Source: Vanessa cardui (taxonomy: Eukaryota > Arthropoda > Insecta > Lepidoptera > Nymphalidae). From it: DNA of 64,000 bases. The notes beneath the pieces were generated by a model. That model was not told the DNA's origin and did no database searches. It was given only the letters and a program-made list of their open reading frames with translations. The position numbers and the translations under genes were made by a program. Shown in pieces: positions 1 to 10,190 of this stretch (position 1 is its first letter; the number at the start of each line of letters is the position of its first letter). The stretch covers positions 11,671,814 to 11,735,813 of the forward strand of contig NC_061138.1 in the NCBI RefSeq assembly GCF_905220365.1, given 5' to 3'.

Positions 1-112
1 TTCTCATAAATAATAAATATTGATAATTTGGGATAACGTCCTTAATTCGGATGTGATCGGTTTTACGAATTTGCCGATGCTACATCTAAGTTGTGTCGTA
101 CTATACATGTTT
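1..112 (+). repeat. Dispersed repeat D1, copy 1 (may start before window)
   Basis: The first ~110 bases, with an ATTCGGATGTGATCGG core and a GCTACATCTAAGTTGTG core, recur inverted at about 22510-22615, and in part (TTGCCGATG.TACATCTAAG) at 22795-22848. No reading frame and no terminal repeats were recognised. Family unknown. Confidence 0.6.
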
Positions 113-529
113 AAATTACTTTGATTTCAAACTCGGTTAAATGCAAGCGAAAACTGTAGCTCGTGGATGCTCAAACTCTGATACTAAGGAGCATTTTCGC
201 GTTCTTAATTCATCTCGTAAATTGTAATATGGTCGAATGAACTCTTCAACGTCTTCCTAACAATATTGGACGACGGCAAAGTAACGAGGTCTTGAAGAAC
301 TGGTACTATTTATATAATGCTGAAATAACTTGCTTTGAAAAGACTCCTAGTTGGTTCATAATAACATTTAATATTATATCATATTTCGTAACAACTTTTC
401 TACGTAAATTTTAATACACTACTCGTATAAATTCTGAAACCAACAAAAAGGACTTTGTTTTAGTATTTTTGGCTAGGTACCAAAGATAAGTCACAGTAAT
501 AGGTTCATTTTTGAAGCATGTGTAAGCCA

Positions 530-700
530 CTGCTACTACATACACAAGGGGCATAACATCTTAGATCTCAAGGTTAATAGCCCACTGGCGATATAAGGAT
601 TATTTGATATTTATGCAGCGCCATTGATATTAGACGGTGGTGACCACTTACTAATAGGTCGCCCATTTCCTCGTCCGCCTACCTTTGTCATAAAAAAGGG
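530..700 (-). repeat. Degenerate copy of the ~290-bp repeat R290
   Basis: It carries diverged versions of the R290 landmarks: an ACAAGGGGCATAACATCTTAG block, then GGTGGTGACCACTTACTAATAGG and CTCGTCCGCC. Better copies lie at 15705-15992, 34085-34370, 35027-35240, 44345-44639 and 48870-49060. This is an old copy with many substitutions and the 5' portion missing. Confidence 0.65.
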
Positions 701-1268
701 TTTATTTATTCCCTAATAATTTCCCAGTATATTTAGAAATATATTTTTTAATTTAAGTTCTCAAGGCAATGCTTTAATAATTCATAACAACCACAAATGT
801 CTGCAAGTCCGCAGCGCGACATCTGCTTCTTCCAAGCGGAAATAAAAAATACCGCGCCACACATAGGGAAGCGTATTTTATATTATAATACTTTAATAAG
901 TCAAAAGAAAATCGCCTGCTTAATATTAGATAACTTTATTTAATTCTAGTGTTTATTTTAATTTATTTTTTTAGGTTCGAATCTTAATAAATATTATTTT
1001 GATAGATTTACTTTTTTTTAAATTTGACAACGCTTTGAACATGGCTTAATTATATTCGGCTCCAAAGCTTCCTTGGAATTAAATGAAAACATATGTAAAT
1101 ATCTATCGACCCACTCCGGCTATGCAGGGCTGTAGCTTCTTAACAAGTAAAATTATATTTTAAATGTAAATACAATTTAATATATTAGCACTCAGAAATA
1201 ATATAGCTTTCTACCAAAGAGGTCAGTTCCAAAGACTGCAAGCATCCGCTCCCTCCCCTTTTCTATAT
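701..1268. other. AT-rich stretch, nothing recognised
   Basis: No supportable ORF, RNA gene or repeat boundary, apart from a short piece at about 1105-1140 resembling the GCGACCC..CGGCT repeat (D2) seen better at 5208 and 53392. Confidence 0.4.
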
Positions 1269-1592
1269 AAAGTAAAAAAAGTAAAAGTAAAGTAAAGTAA
1301 CAGCCTGTACATTTCCCACTGCTGAGATAAGGCCTCCTCTTCCATTAAGGAGAGGGTTTGGAACATATTCCACCACGCTGTTCCAATGCGGGTTGGTGGA
1401 ATGCAAATGTGGCAGAATTTCGATGAAATTACACACATGCAGGTTTCCTCACGATGTTTTCCTTCACCGCCGAGCACGAGATGAATTATAATCACAAATT
1501 AAGCACATATATATAGTGGTGCTTGCCTGGGTTTGAACCCGCAATCATCGGTTAAGATGCATGCGTTCTAACCACTGGGCCATCTCAGCTCG
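1269..1592 (-). mobile_element. tRNA-derived SINE (Metulj-like), full length
   Basis: Read on the minus strand it begins with a tRNA-like head (A-box-like TGGCCCAGTGG, B-box-like GGGTTCAAACCC). A body follows with CTCGTGCTCGGCGGTGAAGG and CCACCAACCCGCATTGGAAC, ending in an AAGTA-rich tail. The resemblance to the Metulj SINEs of Heliconius is from memory. The small ORF through it is a by-product. Confidence 0.85.
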
Positions 1593-1902
1593 TCTTTTTT
1601 ATATTAACAATTTTATTTCTCTATTAGATATTAATATAGATAGGCACCTCAAACAAGGATAGCGATTAATCTTTGCGACACATTTATGTACAAACATTTT
1701 TCGTCTTCAGTATCGCTGAAATTGACACCCAAGAATTATAGTTCGATGATCCTGTATCCTTTTTATTACAGTGGCCTTGGTGGTATATATATTTAAGACG
1801 ATGGTTGACGCAAATAAAGTATTTAGTACTTTAGATATAATATAGATATAATAAATAATCATGTAAAAAAAATAAGATTTTATTTGTATTTACATTAATT
1901 GA

Positions 1903-1970
1903 TAAATATATATATGCTTAATTTGTGTTTATAATTCTTCTCGTGCTCAGTGGTAAAGGAAAACATCGGT
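1903..1970 (+). mobile_element. Short fragment of the Metulj-like SINE body
   Basis: About 65 bases match the SINE body (ATGCTTAATTTGTGTTTATA, CTCGTGCTCAGTGGTAAAGG). Head and tail are absent. Confidence 0.6.
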
Positions 1971-2662
1971 TGTGGTTCGAATAAACGATTTGCTAGTTTC
2001 TTGTTGTTCTCCTAGCTAAAAATGACTTTCTAAAATGGCGATAGAGTTGTAATATTAATAATTTTAAAATGCTCTATTTTAAATTTTACATCGCACCACT
2101 ATCGCCCATACATTGGCGCTGATATTAATAACACTTTATCACTCACCCTTCAAATTGAGGCAAAACAATATTAAATTTTGTTTAGCGGTAGGTTAAGTGA
2201 TAACCTGCCAATAATATAATTCATCAGTAATACATAAGTTCGTTATTCATCCATTCATATTCCGAAAATTGCCGACAAAAACAATCAGAACATTTTTTTT
2301 TTAAATTTTGCTTTAATTTGTGCCAAGAGGGCACAGATTTTTTCGCCAATGTCACGTACCAAAAAATATAACAATTTCCTGGCTGGCTAAAAGTACCATT
2401 CGATGCTGTCAAACTTTTTACCGCCTTTTCCACGTTAAGGAAGTCTACTAACGCCATCTATAGGTGACAAGCATCGTCTAACACGAAGTTATTTAAACGG
2501 TTATCTAGGATAAGTCGATTATTTATGATTTGATAATATTTAGGTATTAAATTTGGTTTTAATTGACATATGTACACATATAAAACAAAATCAAATAGTT
2601 TACATGATTTATTCAAAGAAATATTGTTGTTATTAGTGCTAATTCAATTTAATCTTTTACAG
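1971..2662. other. RGK intron, no repeat recognised
   Basis: AT-rich sequence before the first visible RGK exon. A 77-codon minus-strand ORF (2224-2457) matches nothing I recognise and is probably chance. I looked for a P-loop exon (GxxxxGK[S/T]) of the RGK gene here and did not see one, so it probably lies before the window. Confidence 0.4.
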
Positions 2663-2748
2663 ATATCGACAGTTCAGAACAGAAAGTATCTATAATGCTG
2701 AATGGTGAAGAATCAGAACTATACTTTGTGAACTGTACAAGCACTAAG
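2663..2748 (+). CDS. RGK-family small GTPase, internal exon
   Basis: An 86-nt exon bounded by TTTTACAG at the acceptor and AAG|GTAAGC at the donor. It is too short to stand out as an ORF. After two bases that complete a split codon it encodes IDSSEQKVSIML and then NGEESELYFVNCTSTK. RGK (Rad/Gem/Kir) GTPases have a strand of this kind, VxxxGEExxLxxxD, between the P-loop and the diverged switch II. The exon ends on a whole codon, so it joins in phase 0 to the exon at 16033, whose product continues the G domain. RGK proteins act at the plasma membrane, inhibit voltage-gated calcium channels and affect the cytoskeleton in animals. Family assignment is firm from the three exons together; the paralogue is not resolved. 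Confidence 0.85.
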
Positions 2749-2894
2749 GTAAGCAAAATTAAATGATAATCACTAAATACAAGACCCCAAAACAAAACCG
2801 AGTAATATTCACGAGAAAAGTTTAAGTGTATAATACATTGCGCTTTTTTGTAAATAAGTTGGCATATTATACTGGTCAATCGAGATGTATTTTA

Positions 2895-3022
2895 TGTAAA
2901 CCACCACGCTACATCAAAGTATTTATAAATGTCGTAAAATTTTATCAAGTGCCCTTCACCGCTGAGTTCCAGATGAATTACTTATAAAAGGACTTGTTGC
3001 TTGCCCGAGTTTGAACCGATAG
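2895..3022 (-). mobile_element. Degenerate Metulj-like SINE fragment
   Basis: Minus-strand match to the SINE body: CCCTTCACCGCTGAG..CAGATGAATTA and GCTTGCCCGAGTTTGAACC are diverged landmarks. Ends are unclear. Confidence 0.5.
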
Positions 3023-3039
3023 CAATACTTTTTTATTGT

Positions 3040-3274
3040 AATTATAAATATATAAATAAATACATACATACCTACATACATATTGGACAACATCACATAC
3101 ATTCCTCTGATGTAAATATATAAGTACTTGTGTTATGAAAAATTACCTCGGTACCAGAAACACCCAGACCCAAGGCAACATAAAAAAAACCAATGAACTT
3201 TTTCTAAATCGACTCGACTGGGAATCGAACCCAGGATCTGGTGCACTCACTACTCGACCACGGATGTAGTCATT
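3040..3274 (-). mobile_element. Second tRNA-derived SINE family (SINE-2), copy 1
   Basis: On the minus strand the head reads TGGTCGAGTAG (A-box-like) and, about 40 bases on, GGGTTCGATTCCCAG, an excellent B box. The body contains GGTCTGGGTGTTTCTGGTAC, and the 3' part runs into TATGTATG/TTTATTT repeats. The head differs from the Metulj-like SINE. A second copy lies at 40070-40263. Confidence 0.75.
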
Positions 3275-3904
3275 ATTATATATATTTTTAAATATAGCTG
3301 TATCTTTTATACCTATTTTAATTATTATATCAAAGTCATTAAACTAAATATACGTAACAATTCACTTTAAATACATACTTTATTGAATAAAGTTCAACAA
3401 ATATGCTTGTTATATTAACAAACTCCAGTAACGCCAAGATTTGTTAAGCCACACTCCTATGTCTTCTTATATGAGATACTTCTTCGAAACTTACGTACTA
3501 TAACTTTCAACATATCTTGTTACTTTCAACACACAGAGTTACTATATTTGTTTTCATTTATTTTGTAATTATTTGAAACGCTAATTTTATTTATTTTTTT
3601 TTCTTTTGTAAGGAATACACACAAAATTGTTATAATCTTCTTGTAAATGGTCAAATAATTTAAGCGATTTTGCTTAGATCCAAAATGTATTTTGTAGTGA
3701 AATAAAATAAATGAAGCTGTTGCTTGTTAACAACAAAAGTATTTGATCAGTTTGTGATATGATATTGGGACTCTTGAATGTTAAAATAATATTTTTTACA
3801 GTTCTAAATTATAATTATAACAACGTTTAAATCGAATACATTTAAAAAGTAGTTAGTCCCATTAAATATCGGATACAGAGCTTCTCAATCACCAAGGCGA
3901 TAAT

Positions 3905-4200
3905 ATAACGATATATTATCGGTGAGCACTAGTGTGAATGAGGAACATATTGTGAGGAAGGCCTTGAGCATGGATGTGGATGGATATAGAGGTAGAGGAC
4001 GACCAAGAAAACGATGGATGGACTGTGTGAAAGACGATATGGTTAGAAAGAATGTTACTTGTGAGATGACGTCTGACAGAGAAGTATGGAAAGAGAAGAC
4101 ATGCTGTGCCGCCCCAAATAAAATAAAATTGGGAAAAGGGCAAGAGGATGATGATAGTGTGAATGACGCTTGTAAGCACAAGATGTCTTAGTGTGCGTGA
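3905..4200 (+). pseudogene. RTE-clade LINE, C-terminal remnant of ORF2
   Basis: One frame encodes VRKALSMDVDGYRGRGRPRK, then RWMDCVKDDM and a WKEKTCCA..N motif. This is the hallmark C-terminus of RTE-clade non-LTR retrotransposon polyproteins: a basic GRGRPKKRW stretch, DCVKDDM, and a final WKxKTxCADP. Endonuclease and reverse transcriptase domains are absent, so this is a 5'-truncated dead copy of about 90 codons on the RGK coding strand inside its intron. The same 3' region occurs antisense and duplicated at 47149-48040. Confidence 0.8.
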
Positions 4201-4221
4201 GGTGAATAATATAAGAAATAA

Positions 4222-4322
4222 GACGTTAAAAAACTAATTAGATTATATTTATTAATAAAAGCCGATAGCTAAATGTAAAGGGGCCGCCTTAAGTGAACAG
4301 ATCTATAACTTCGTCTTCTCAG
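4222..4322 (+). repeat. Dispersed repeat D3, copy 1
   Basis: Contains TTAGATTATATTTATTAAT, then GGGGCCGCCTTAAGTGAACAG and ATAACTT. The same order of blocks occurs at 9427-9512 and, in part, at 40418-40482 and 42240-42320. Confidence 0.6.
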
Positions 4323-5207
4323 AAGATGAGACATTTGGAATTGGGGGTAGTTTTACATTAAAATCTTGTAAAACGATGCATAGGTTTACTTTGATATTAC
4401 GATTATTAGCTATAATACTGGTGACAACATTAGCAAGCGAAAATCCTGTATTTAACAAATAATCAAACATGCTATCAATGTATGTCTACATACCAGTATC
4501 ATTGGTATTTGGTATAGACACTATACTGACATCAGGTGTAAGATGAAATTCCTCAATGATGCAGACTGCATTAACGATGCTGGAATATTGTACACGAACC
4601 AATAAAATCTTCGTCTGGTCTCGATCGTTTGATGAATTTTAAATTTATCTGCTTTAAAATTAAATTTTAATTCAGGTAATTTTTTGGCAAGCGACGGGTA
4701 CAGAAAATGAGGAAATTGATTGCGAGTCACGTACGCATGTATGTTGAAATATTAATGTTATAAATCGAGCTTTTTATAAGATGACTAGACTTACTTTGAT
4801 TCCGCAAATTTGCGCCCACGTATAAAATGGGAGGACCTATCACAATTGTTTTAATTATTATCAAAATAATAACAATAATAACAACGCCATATAGTGTGAT
4901 ACAAAGTACACCTTTATATTTGTGATTTATTATCTATAAACTATTCAGTAATTATATTTTTAATCTGTATACAAAAGCATTCGTCGTTTTTTAAAATAAA
5001 GTCAGTTCAGTATTTGCACACCAACTATCAAATTGTTTATGCATTATCATTAAAACAGACGTTAAAATAAATGTGTAAATTGTTATAGTTAAAATACGAA
5101 GTGCTTTTCATAGTCGTTACCTATTTCTGTGTGATAGTTTTCGGCTACAGTTTTGTAAAGGAACTTAAAGAACATAATTCACATCTCTCAATTTAATTAC
5201 CTATAAA
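4323..5207. other. AT-rich stretch, unassigned
   Basis: No recognised repeat. A 69-codon minus ORF (4521-4730, with RRRFYWFVYN) looks protein-like in composition, but I cannot place it in a family and it has no clear partners. It is left unannotated as a gene. Confidence 0.35.
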
Positions 5208-5292
5208 TAACTAGCGACCCACCCCGTCTTCGCACGGGTGCAATGCTGATACTAAATAGTAAATATACTATGTACAGAATGTCTTACGACTA
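5208..5292 (+). repeat. Dispersed repeat D2 (GCGACCC type), 5' portion
   Basis: ACTAGCGACCCACCCCGTCT, then CGCACGGGTGCAATGCTGAT. The same start occurs at 53392 (GCGACCCGCCCCGGCT). The matching 3' portion (CCGCATCAAAAT..TTTAAAGAT) appears at 6364-6412. Confidence 0.65.
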
Positions 5293-5303
5293 ACACAGTT
5301 AGG

Positions 5304-5456
5304 TAATGTTGTCTTAGATTTTCGCGATTATTACACATTGAAATAAATCTAGTTTTAACGCATTTAAATTGCGTATAATTGTTTTAACGGATTTAAATAT
5401 CATCCCGACGTTTCGAGCACTTTACAGCGTTCGTGGTCACGGGTAGACTGAGGTGA
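5304..5456 (+). mobile_element. Fold-back family FB, linear (non-palindromic) copy
   Basis: Begins AATGTTGTCTTAGATTTTCG like the two hairpin copies at 22280 and 29670. It then continues through CATCCCGACGTTTCGAGCAC and GTTCGTGGTCACGGGTAGAC without the inverted second arm. It therefore shows what a single arm of the family looks like. Confidence 0.65.
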
Positions 5457-6229
5457 CATTTGTATATTTTATGTACAAAAGAAATATTATTTACAAATAC
5501 CGCCAACGATTTCTTAATTGGTATCTTGAGTAACGTTCCGGTTGCACGCAGAAGGCACTAACTGTATCTTCAGGTCTTGCAGTCTGTTGGATTTGGGATT
5601 TTAAATTTTTAATAAGTGGATCCCAGGTGTTAGAAAGTTTCCAACCGTTGTCAGTTTTCGACAATACAAACCGCTTTGTCTTACGACATCACTTTAGAGA
5701 CTCAAATTATCTATTTCTCTATTATATTGGGTATGTATTATACATATAAAAGGGTTACGTAGCCATAAGATGGAAATTTAGCAATCTCTATTTCTACCCT
5801 TGCCCACTTCTGTATGTAGGTATGTAACATTCCTACTTATTTTCCTGGTTTGTAGGTAATTATTTCCATACATTATATCATTTAGTTAGGGCACCTGCAC
5901 ATCATAAGTTGGTCGAGTTGTATAAAAATAACTGTGTATGATACAGAGTCCGCTATAGTTTTCATTGAAATTACTTAGTTGGAGGTATACAGCACATTTT
6001 TTTTTCAGAATTATTGTAATAGTATTTCAAAAGTTAAGGTTATGCTCTAATTTTAACTTTGTATTAGTATATCTCGAGACTGGGGGGTTTGATCCACATG
6101 GTTTCAAGGCAATTTTTGTTGTATTTAAAGATACCTTTTTAACGATACCCCAAAATCGTTTTTTTTTTTTCGAATTAAATTTTCGCTGTATAAAAATAAT
6201 TTTTCGTTAATTTTTAAAACCAATTTGTG

Positions 6230-6412
6230 GATTATCAGCATACATCTCTCCACCAATTTTTGTAGCAATCGGTGCAGAAACGGCGGAGAACGAGCCAGGA
6301 CAGACAGGCGGACAGACAGACATAACGAAACTATAAGGGTTCCTTGTACTCTACGGAGCCCTAAAAACCGCATCAAAATTCGTTGTGTATTTTTAAAGAT
6401 CTAAGCATATAT
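6230..6412 (+). repeat. Dispersed repeat remnants, including D2 3' part
   Basis: 6230-6363 has a GGACAGACAGGCGGACAGAC tract ending at CTACGGAGCCC, like the 3' part of a common insect interspersed repeat. 6364-6412 matches the D2 3' portion and abuts the SINE at 6413. Confidence 0.5.
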
Positions 6413-6564
6413 AGAGCTGAGATGGCCCAGTGGTTAGAACGCGTGCATCTTAACCGATGATTGCGGGTTCAAACCCAGGCAAGCACCACTATATATATGT
6501 GCTTAATTTATGTTTATAATTCATCTCGTGCTCGGCGGTGAAGGAAAACATCGTGAGGAAACCT
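6413..6564 (+). mobile_element. Metulj-like SINE, 3'-truncated head
   Basis: A well-kept tRNA-like head (GAGATGGCCCAGTGG, GGGTTCAAACCCAGG) and the first body block through GTGAGGAAACC. The sequence then leaves the family, so the 3' half is missing. Confidence 0.8.
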
Positions 6565-6684
6565 AAAATGTGCGATTGGTATTCCTCTATGCAATGGTTT
6601 TGCCACGCCTTTTGAATTTAGTCGTTTAAATCTTGGGTAACTTCCAATATTCCGAACCATTACCCATTATTAACGTTTGCGATA

Positions 6685-9062
6685 AAATCAAAAAATCAAA
6701 ATCAAAGTATACTTTATTCAAGTGGGCTTTAACAAGCATTTTTGAATCGTCATTTAACAATTAAGTGAAGCTACCACCGGTTCGGAAAGTAGATTCTACC
6801 GAGAAGAACCGGCAAGAAACTCAGTAGTTACTCTTTTTCAACATTTAAAAAAATACAGTCATGTTAGTTAATTTTTAAGTTAATACAATTATTAAATTAA
6901 TATATCCTGCCTGGAAGTCAACAGGTATTAATTCCACGCTTTTTTATCATCTACAAAATCTTGTATCGAATAATACGCCTTTTTCACCAATGTATTTTTT
7001 ATAAACGATTTGAATTTACGAGACGGCAAAGTTAAAAATGTCTGTGGAATTTTATTATAGAAATGGATACCTTGCCCCAAGAAAGATTTATTGACTTTGC
7101 GGAGTCGGAAACTTGGCGTTATAAGCTCTAGTGCATATACAATGATTATCACTGATTTTATCAAAGTGATCAATGTTACTGTGAACATACATGATATTGT
7201 TGTAAATATATTGCGACGCAACAGTGAGTATTCCTACTCTGTTAAAAACATCCCGAAGAGAGTCTCTAGCTCCAAGATTATAAATAAACCGAATTGCTCT
7301 CTTTTGTAAAACAAAGACAGATTCAATGTCTGCAGCGTTACCCCAAAGTAATATGCCATATGACATAATACTGTGAAAATAACCAAAATAAACTAAACGA
7401 GCGGTATCAATATCAGTTAGTTGTCTAACATTTCTAACCGCGTATGCTGCGGAGCTGAGTCTCCCTGTTAGGGACGACAAATGGGGACTCCACTGAAGTC
7501 TGGAATCCAATTCTATTCCCAAGAACACGGTAGTATCGGCTACATCAAGCGGGCCACCGCTTAAAGATATATTATAATTTTGCTTCCTAACATTGAGTAA
7601 GGTAAAAACTACACATTTTGTTTTTTGAGTATTCAAAACCAAATTATTTACATTAAACCAATCTTGTATCTGTGATAAGGCACCGTTCACATCGTCATAG
7701 TCAGTTTTTTTCCTGTCAACCTTAAAATTCAGTGAAGTATCGTCAGCAAACAATACTATATCACAAATACCTTTAACAAAGAAAGGAAGGTCATTTATAT
7801 ATACTAGGACTATTCCTAGACCCAGAAAGGGACCCAAAATTGAACCTTATGGAACACCCATTTTAGCGTAGATCCAGTAGACTTTATTCCATTAATGAAA
7901 ACTTGCTGGATTCTTTGACTTAAGTATGAAGCAATGAGATCAAGAGCCCTACCTTTAACGCCGTAATATTTGAGCTTATAAAGAAGCGTCTCGTGTTCTA
8001 CACAATCAAATGCTTTAGATAAATCACAGAATACTCCAATAGCATTCTGTGATTTCTCCCAAGCATCGTAAATATGCTTAAGAAGCGCAATTCCCGCATC
8101 AGTTGTTGATCGACCTCTTGCAAAACCAAATTGCTCACTATGAAAAATTTTATTTGTACCAAAATGGATAAGAAGTTGATTTAAAATAATTTTTTCGAAA
8201 ATTTTGCTTAAAGATGGGAGTATTGAAATAGGCCTGTAATTACTGGGATCGCTCCTATTTCCATTCTTAAAAAGTGGTAAGACTTTACAACATTTTAACA
8301 AGTCAGGAAATGAACCCGTGTCCAAACTCTTGTTAAAAATTCCTGCTATATACGGAGCAATATCGTGTATGATGTTATTTATGAATTTTATCGAAATGCC
8401 CCATACGTCGTTAGTTTTTTTAATATTGAGTGTTTTAAATACTTTTATAACATCTATTGCAGAAACTGTTTCAAAAGAAAAATCAATAACGCATTTAGAA
8501 ACATGTTTATTTAATAATCTAGCTGCATCTAATGTAGATGATTTTAAATGAGATGTTATTTTATTAGGTATGTTATCAAAAAATGTTTCAAATAAATTTG
8601 CAACTTCCAAATCAGAATTTGTGTATTTACTGCCTGTGTTTAATTTGATAGGTATACTTTCCTTTTTAGGTTTTCCTCTAACACTTCCAATAATGTCCCA
8701 AGTGGCCTTTATTCTATTATCGGAAGTCAAAATTTTGTTCTTTATGTATAAATACTTAGCATAAATACATACTGTTTTAAATATTTTGGAATATTTATTG
8801 ACATATCCTAGAAAGGCTTCGTTTTGATTCCACTGCTTCATACCATATAGGTCGTATAATTTATTTCTATTTTTATGTATACCAATAGTAGCCCAGTCAC
8901 TAAACTTCAATTTTGTATTATTATAAAATGATTTCATTTTGAATATTTTATTAAATTCTATTAATATTAATTCAAAAAATGAATTATAAAGTTCATTTGG
9001 ATCTTGTGTCGTTAGATCTAAATAAGCTAATTTACACGCCACAATATCTTTAAAACAGTTTA
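6685..9062 (-). mobile_element. LINE-A: 5'-truncated Jockey/CR1-group retrotransposon
   Basis: A minus-strand element with the reverse transcriptase part of ORF2 (6928-9042), then a 3' UTR reading GGTTCTTCTCGGTAGAATC and GGTGGTAGCTTCAC, and a 3' end of TGATTTTGATTTT-like repeats at 6685-6705. The same 3' end marks truncated copies at 10021, 13350, 14663, 23925 and 27040. It lies inside the RGK intron, antisense to the gene. ORF1 and the endonuclease are not present, so the copy is truncated and cannot move by itself. Confidence 0.85.
6928..9042 (-). pseudogene. LINE-A ORF2 reverse transcriptase, frameshifted
   Basis: Three overlapping frames make one decayed RT. 7816-9042 gives SNYRPISILPSLSKIFEKII, FGFARGRSTTDAG and FCDLSKAFDCVEH (RT motifs up to the first catalytic Asp). 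The frame breaks near 7830, in the GVPQGS motif, which is garbled. 7088-7837 then gives VYINDLPFF and the catalytic FADDT, then a thumb-like region. A second frameshift near 7130 moves to 6928-7221, ending SIQDFVDDKKAWN. In the intact family this enzyme copies element RNA at nicked target DNA. With at least two frameshifts and no endonuclease, the copy is a pseudogene. Confidence 0.88.
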
Positions 9063-9105
9063 CTTTATGAGCCTAACTTTATGAATTTCTTTGTGTTCTA
9101 AAGAA

Positions 9106-9132
9106 AACTTCTGATCACAGTGATCAGAAGTT
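9106..9132. repeat. Perfect 27-bp palindrome
   Basis: Arms AACTTCTGATCAC and GTGATCAGAAGTT are exact reverse complements around a single central A. It lies just beyond the 5' end of LINE-A. No function assigned. Confidence 0.9.
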
Positions 9133-9426
9133 AAATTATTTATAATTGATTATTGATGATTATTTTGATAGGTCATGTACTGTCTCATATTAATGTCCAA
9201 ATGACCTTAAGACTTGCATATAAAGAAGAACCTGTAAGATATATAATCTATAACACTGTCATGGTGGTTTCAAAGATATAGAAGTTGATGTGCTACAGTG
9301 ACAATAAAATCAGAACAAAACGATATCGAAATTATGCCCATAAATACACGTTAGATATTCCTTATCTTACAGTATTGAAATAAAAGGAAATACTTTTACT
9401 TAAGTCAGAACAAAGGAAGCAAAAAG

Positions 9427-9512
9427 TCAAATTAGATTATATTTATTAATGCACCCCAATAATTTAACTTGGAGGGGTGCGCCTTCGTTAGTGAACAGAT
9501 TTATAACATATA
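9427..9512 (+). repeat. Dispersed repeat D3, copy 2
   Basis: TTAGATTATATTTATTAATG, CACCCCAATAATTTA, then GGGGTGCGCCTTCGTTAGTG and AACAGATTTATAA. The best-kept of four copies. Confidence 0.6.
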
Positions 9513-10020
9513 AGTGACAAATGAATCTTTAAACCATCTCCTTCTTTCGAATGTCAAATCAACTACGTCAGAAAGAGAAATTAGAGTAATCAAAGCACCT
9601 GCTAAAACACATTTTATAAAGAAGTTCGTATACGTAACGCTGTTAAACTATCAGTTTATATGAGTACATTAACACACAAACGACCATACACTCACGACAG
9701 TACATAATAGAATTCCTTTGTATTATTCAACGTTTCCTTTTCGAATGTACAGTCAGAGTAAAAAACCTTCGTCAGTTTTCAAATTAATTCCTTTATCAAG
9801 TCGTCAACTCTTAGTACCTTATGAAAGTAAAGCACTAAACTAATAACTGCATATAAAATTAAACTTATATAGTTTGATAACTTTACTGCGTCTAGTATTA
9901 TATCAACATGAAATCTTTTTAATGGCGTAATTATTCATTAACAATTTCAATAAGATATTATATCTTGTACTTAATTGTCAAAATATGTCTGTTAGTGTCA
10001 TATATTCTCAATCGGTAAAA

Positions 10021-10190
10021 CAGATTCAAAAATTAAAATCAAAAGAAACTTTATTCATCTATGCTTTTACAAGCACTTTTGAATCGTCATTTAACAATTA
10101 AGCGAAGCTGCCACCGGTTCGGAAAGTAGATTCTACCGAGAAGAAACTCAGTAGTTAATCTTTTTCAACATTTTTCAACTATCTTTTCGC
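10021..10190 (-). mobile_element. LINE-A 3' UTR fragment
   Basis: Minus-strand tail only: AAATCAAAAGAAACTTTATTC, TTGAATCGTCATTTAACAAT, CCACCGGTTCGGAAAGTAG. A typical very short 5'-truncated insertion. Confidence 0.8.

Noticed and set aside
1223..1495. ORFs with MCVISSKFCHICIPPTRIGTA-like text here and at 23449, 39653, 50096, 50864
   Set aside because: These are the same SINE body translated in the same frame; recurrence comes from the repeat, not from a gene family.
2224..2457. 77-codon minus ORF starting MALVDFLNVEKAVKSL
   Set aside because: No family recognised, no splice or partner evidence, and it lies in an intron of an opposite-strand gene.
4521..4730. 69-codon minus ORF with RRRFYWFVYN
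   Set aside because: Protein-like composition but no identifiable domain or neighbours; insufficient support.
6413..6500. Functional tRNA gene at the SINE head
   Set aside because: A and B boxes are present but no complete cloverleaf is evident, and the sequence continues as a dispersed SINE found many times in the window.
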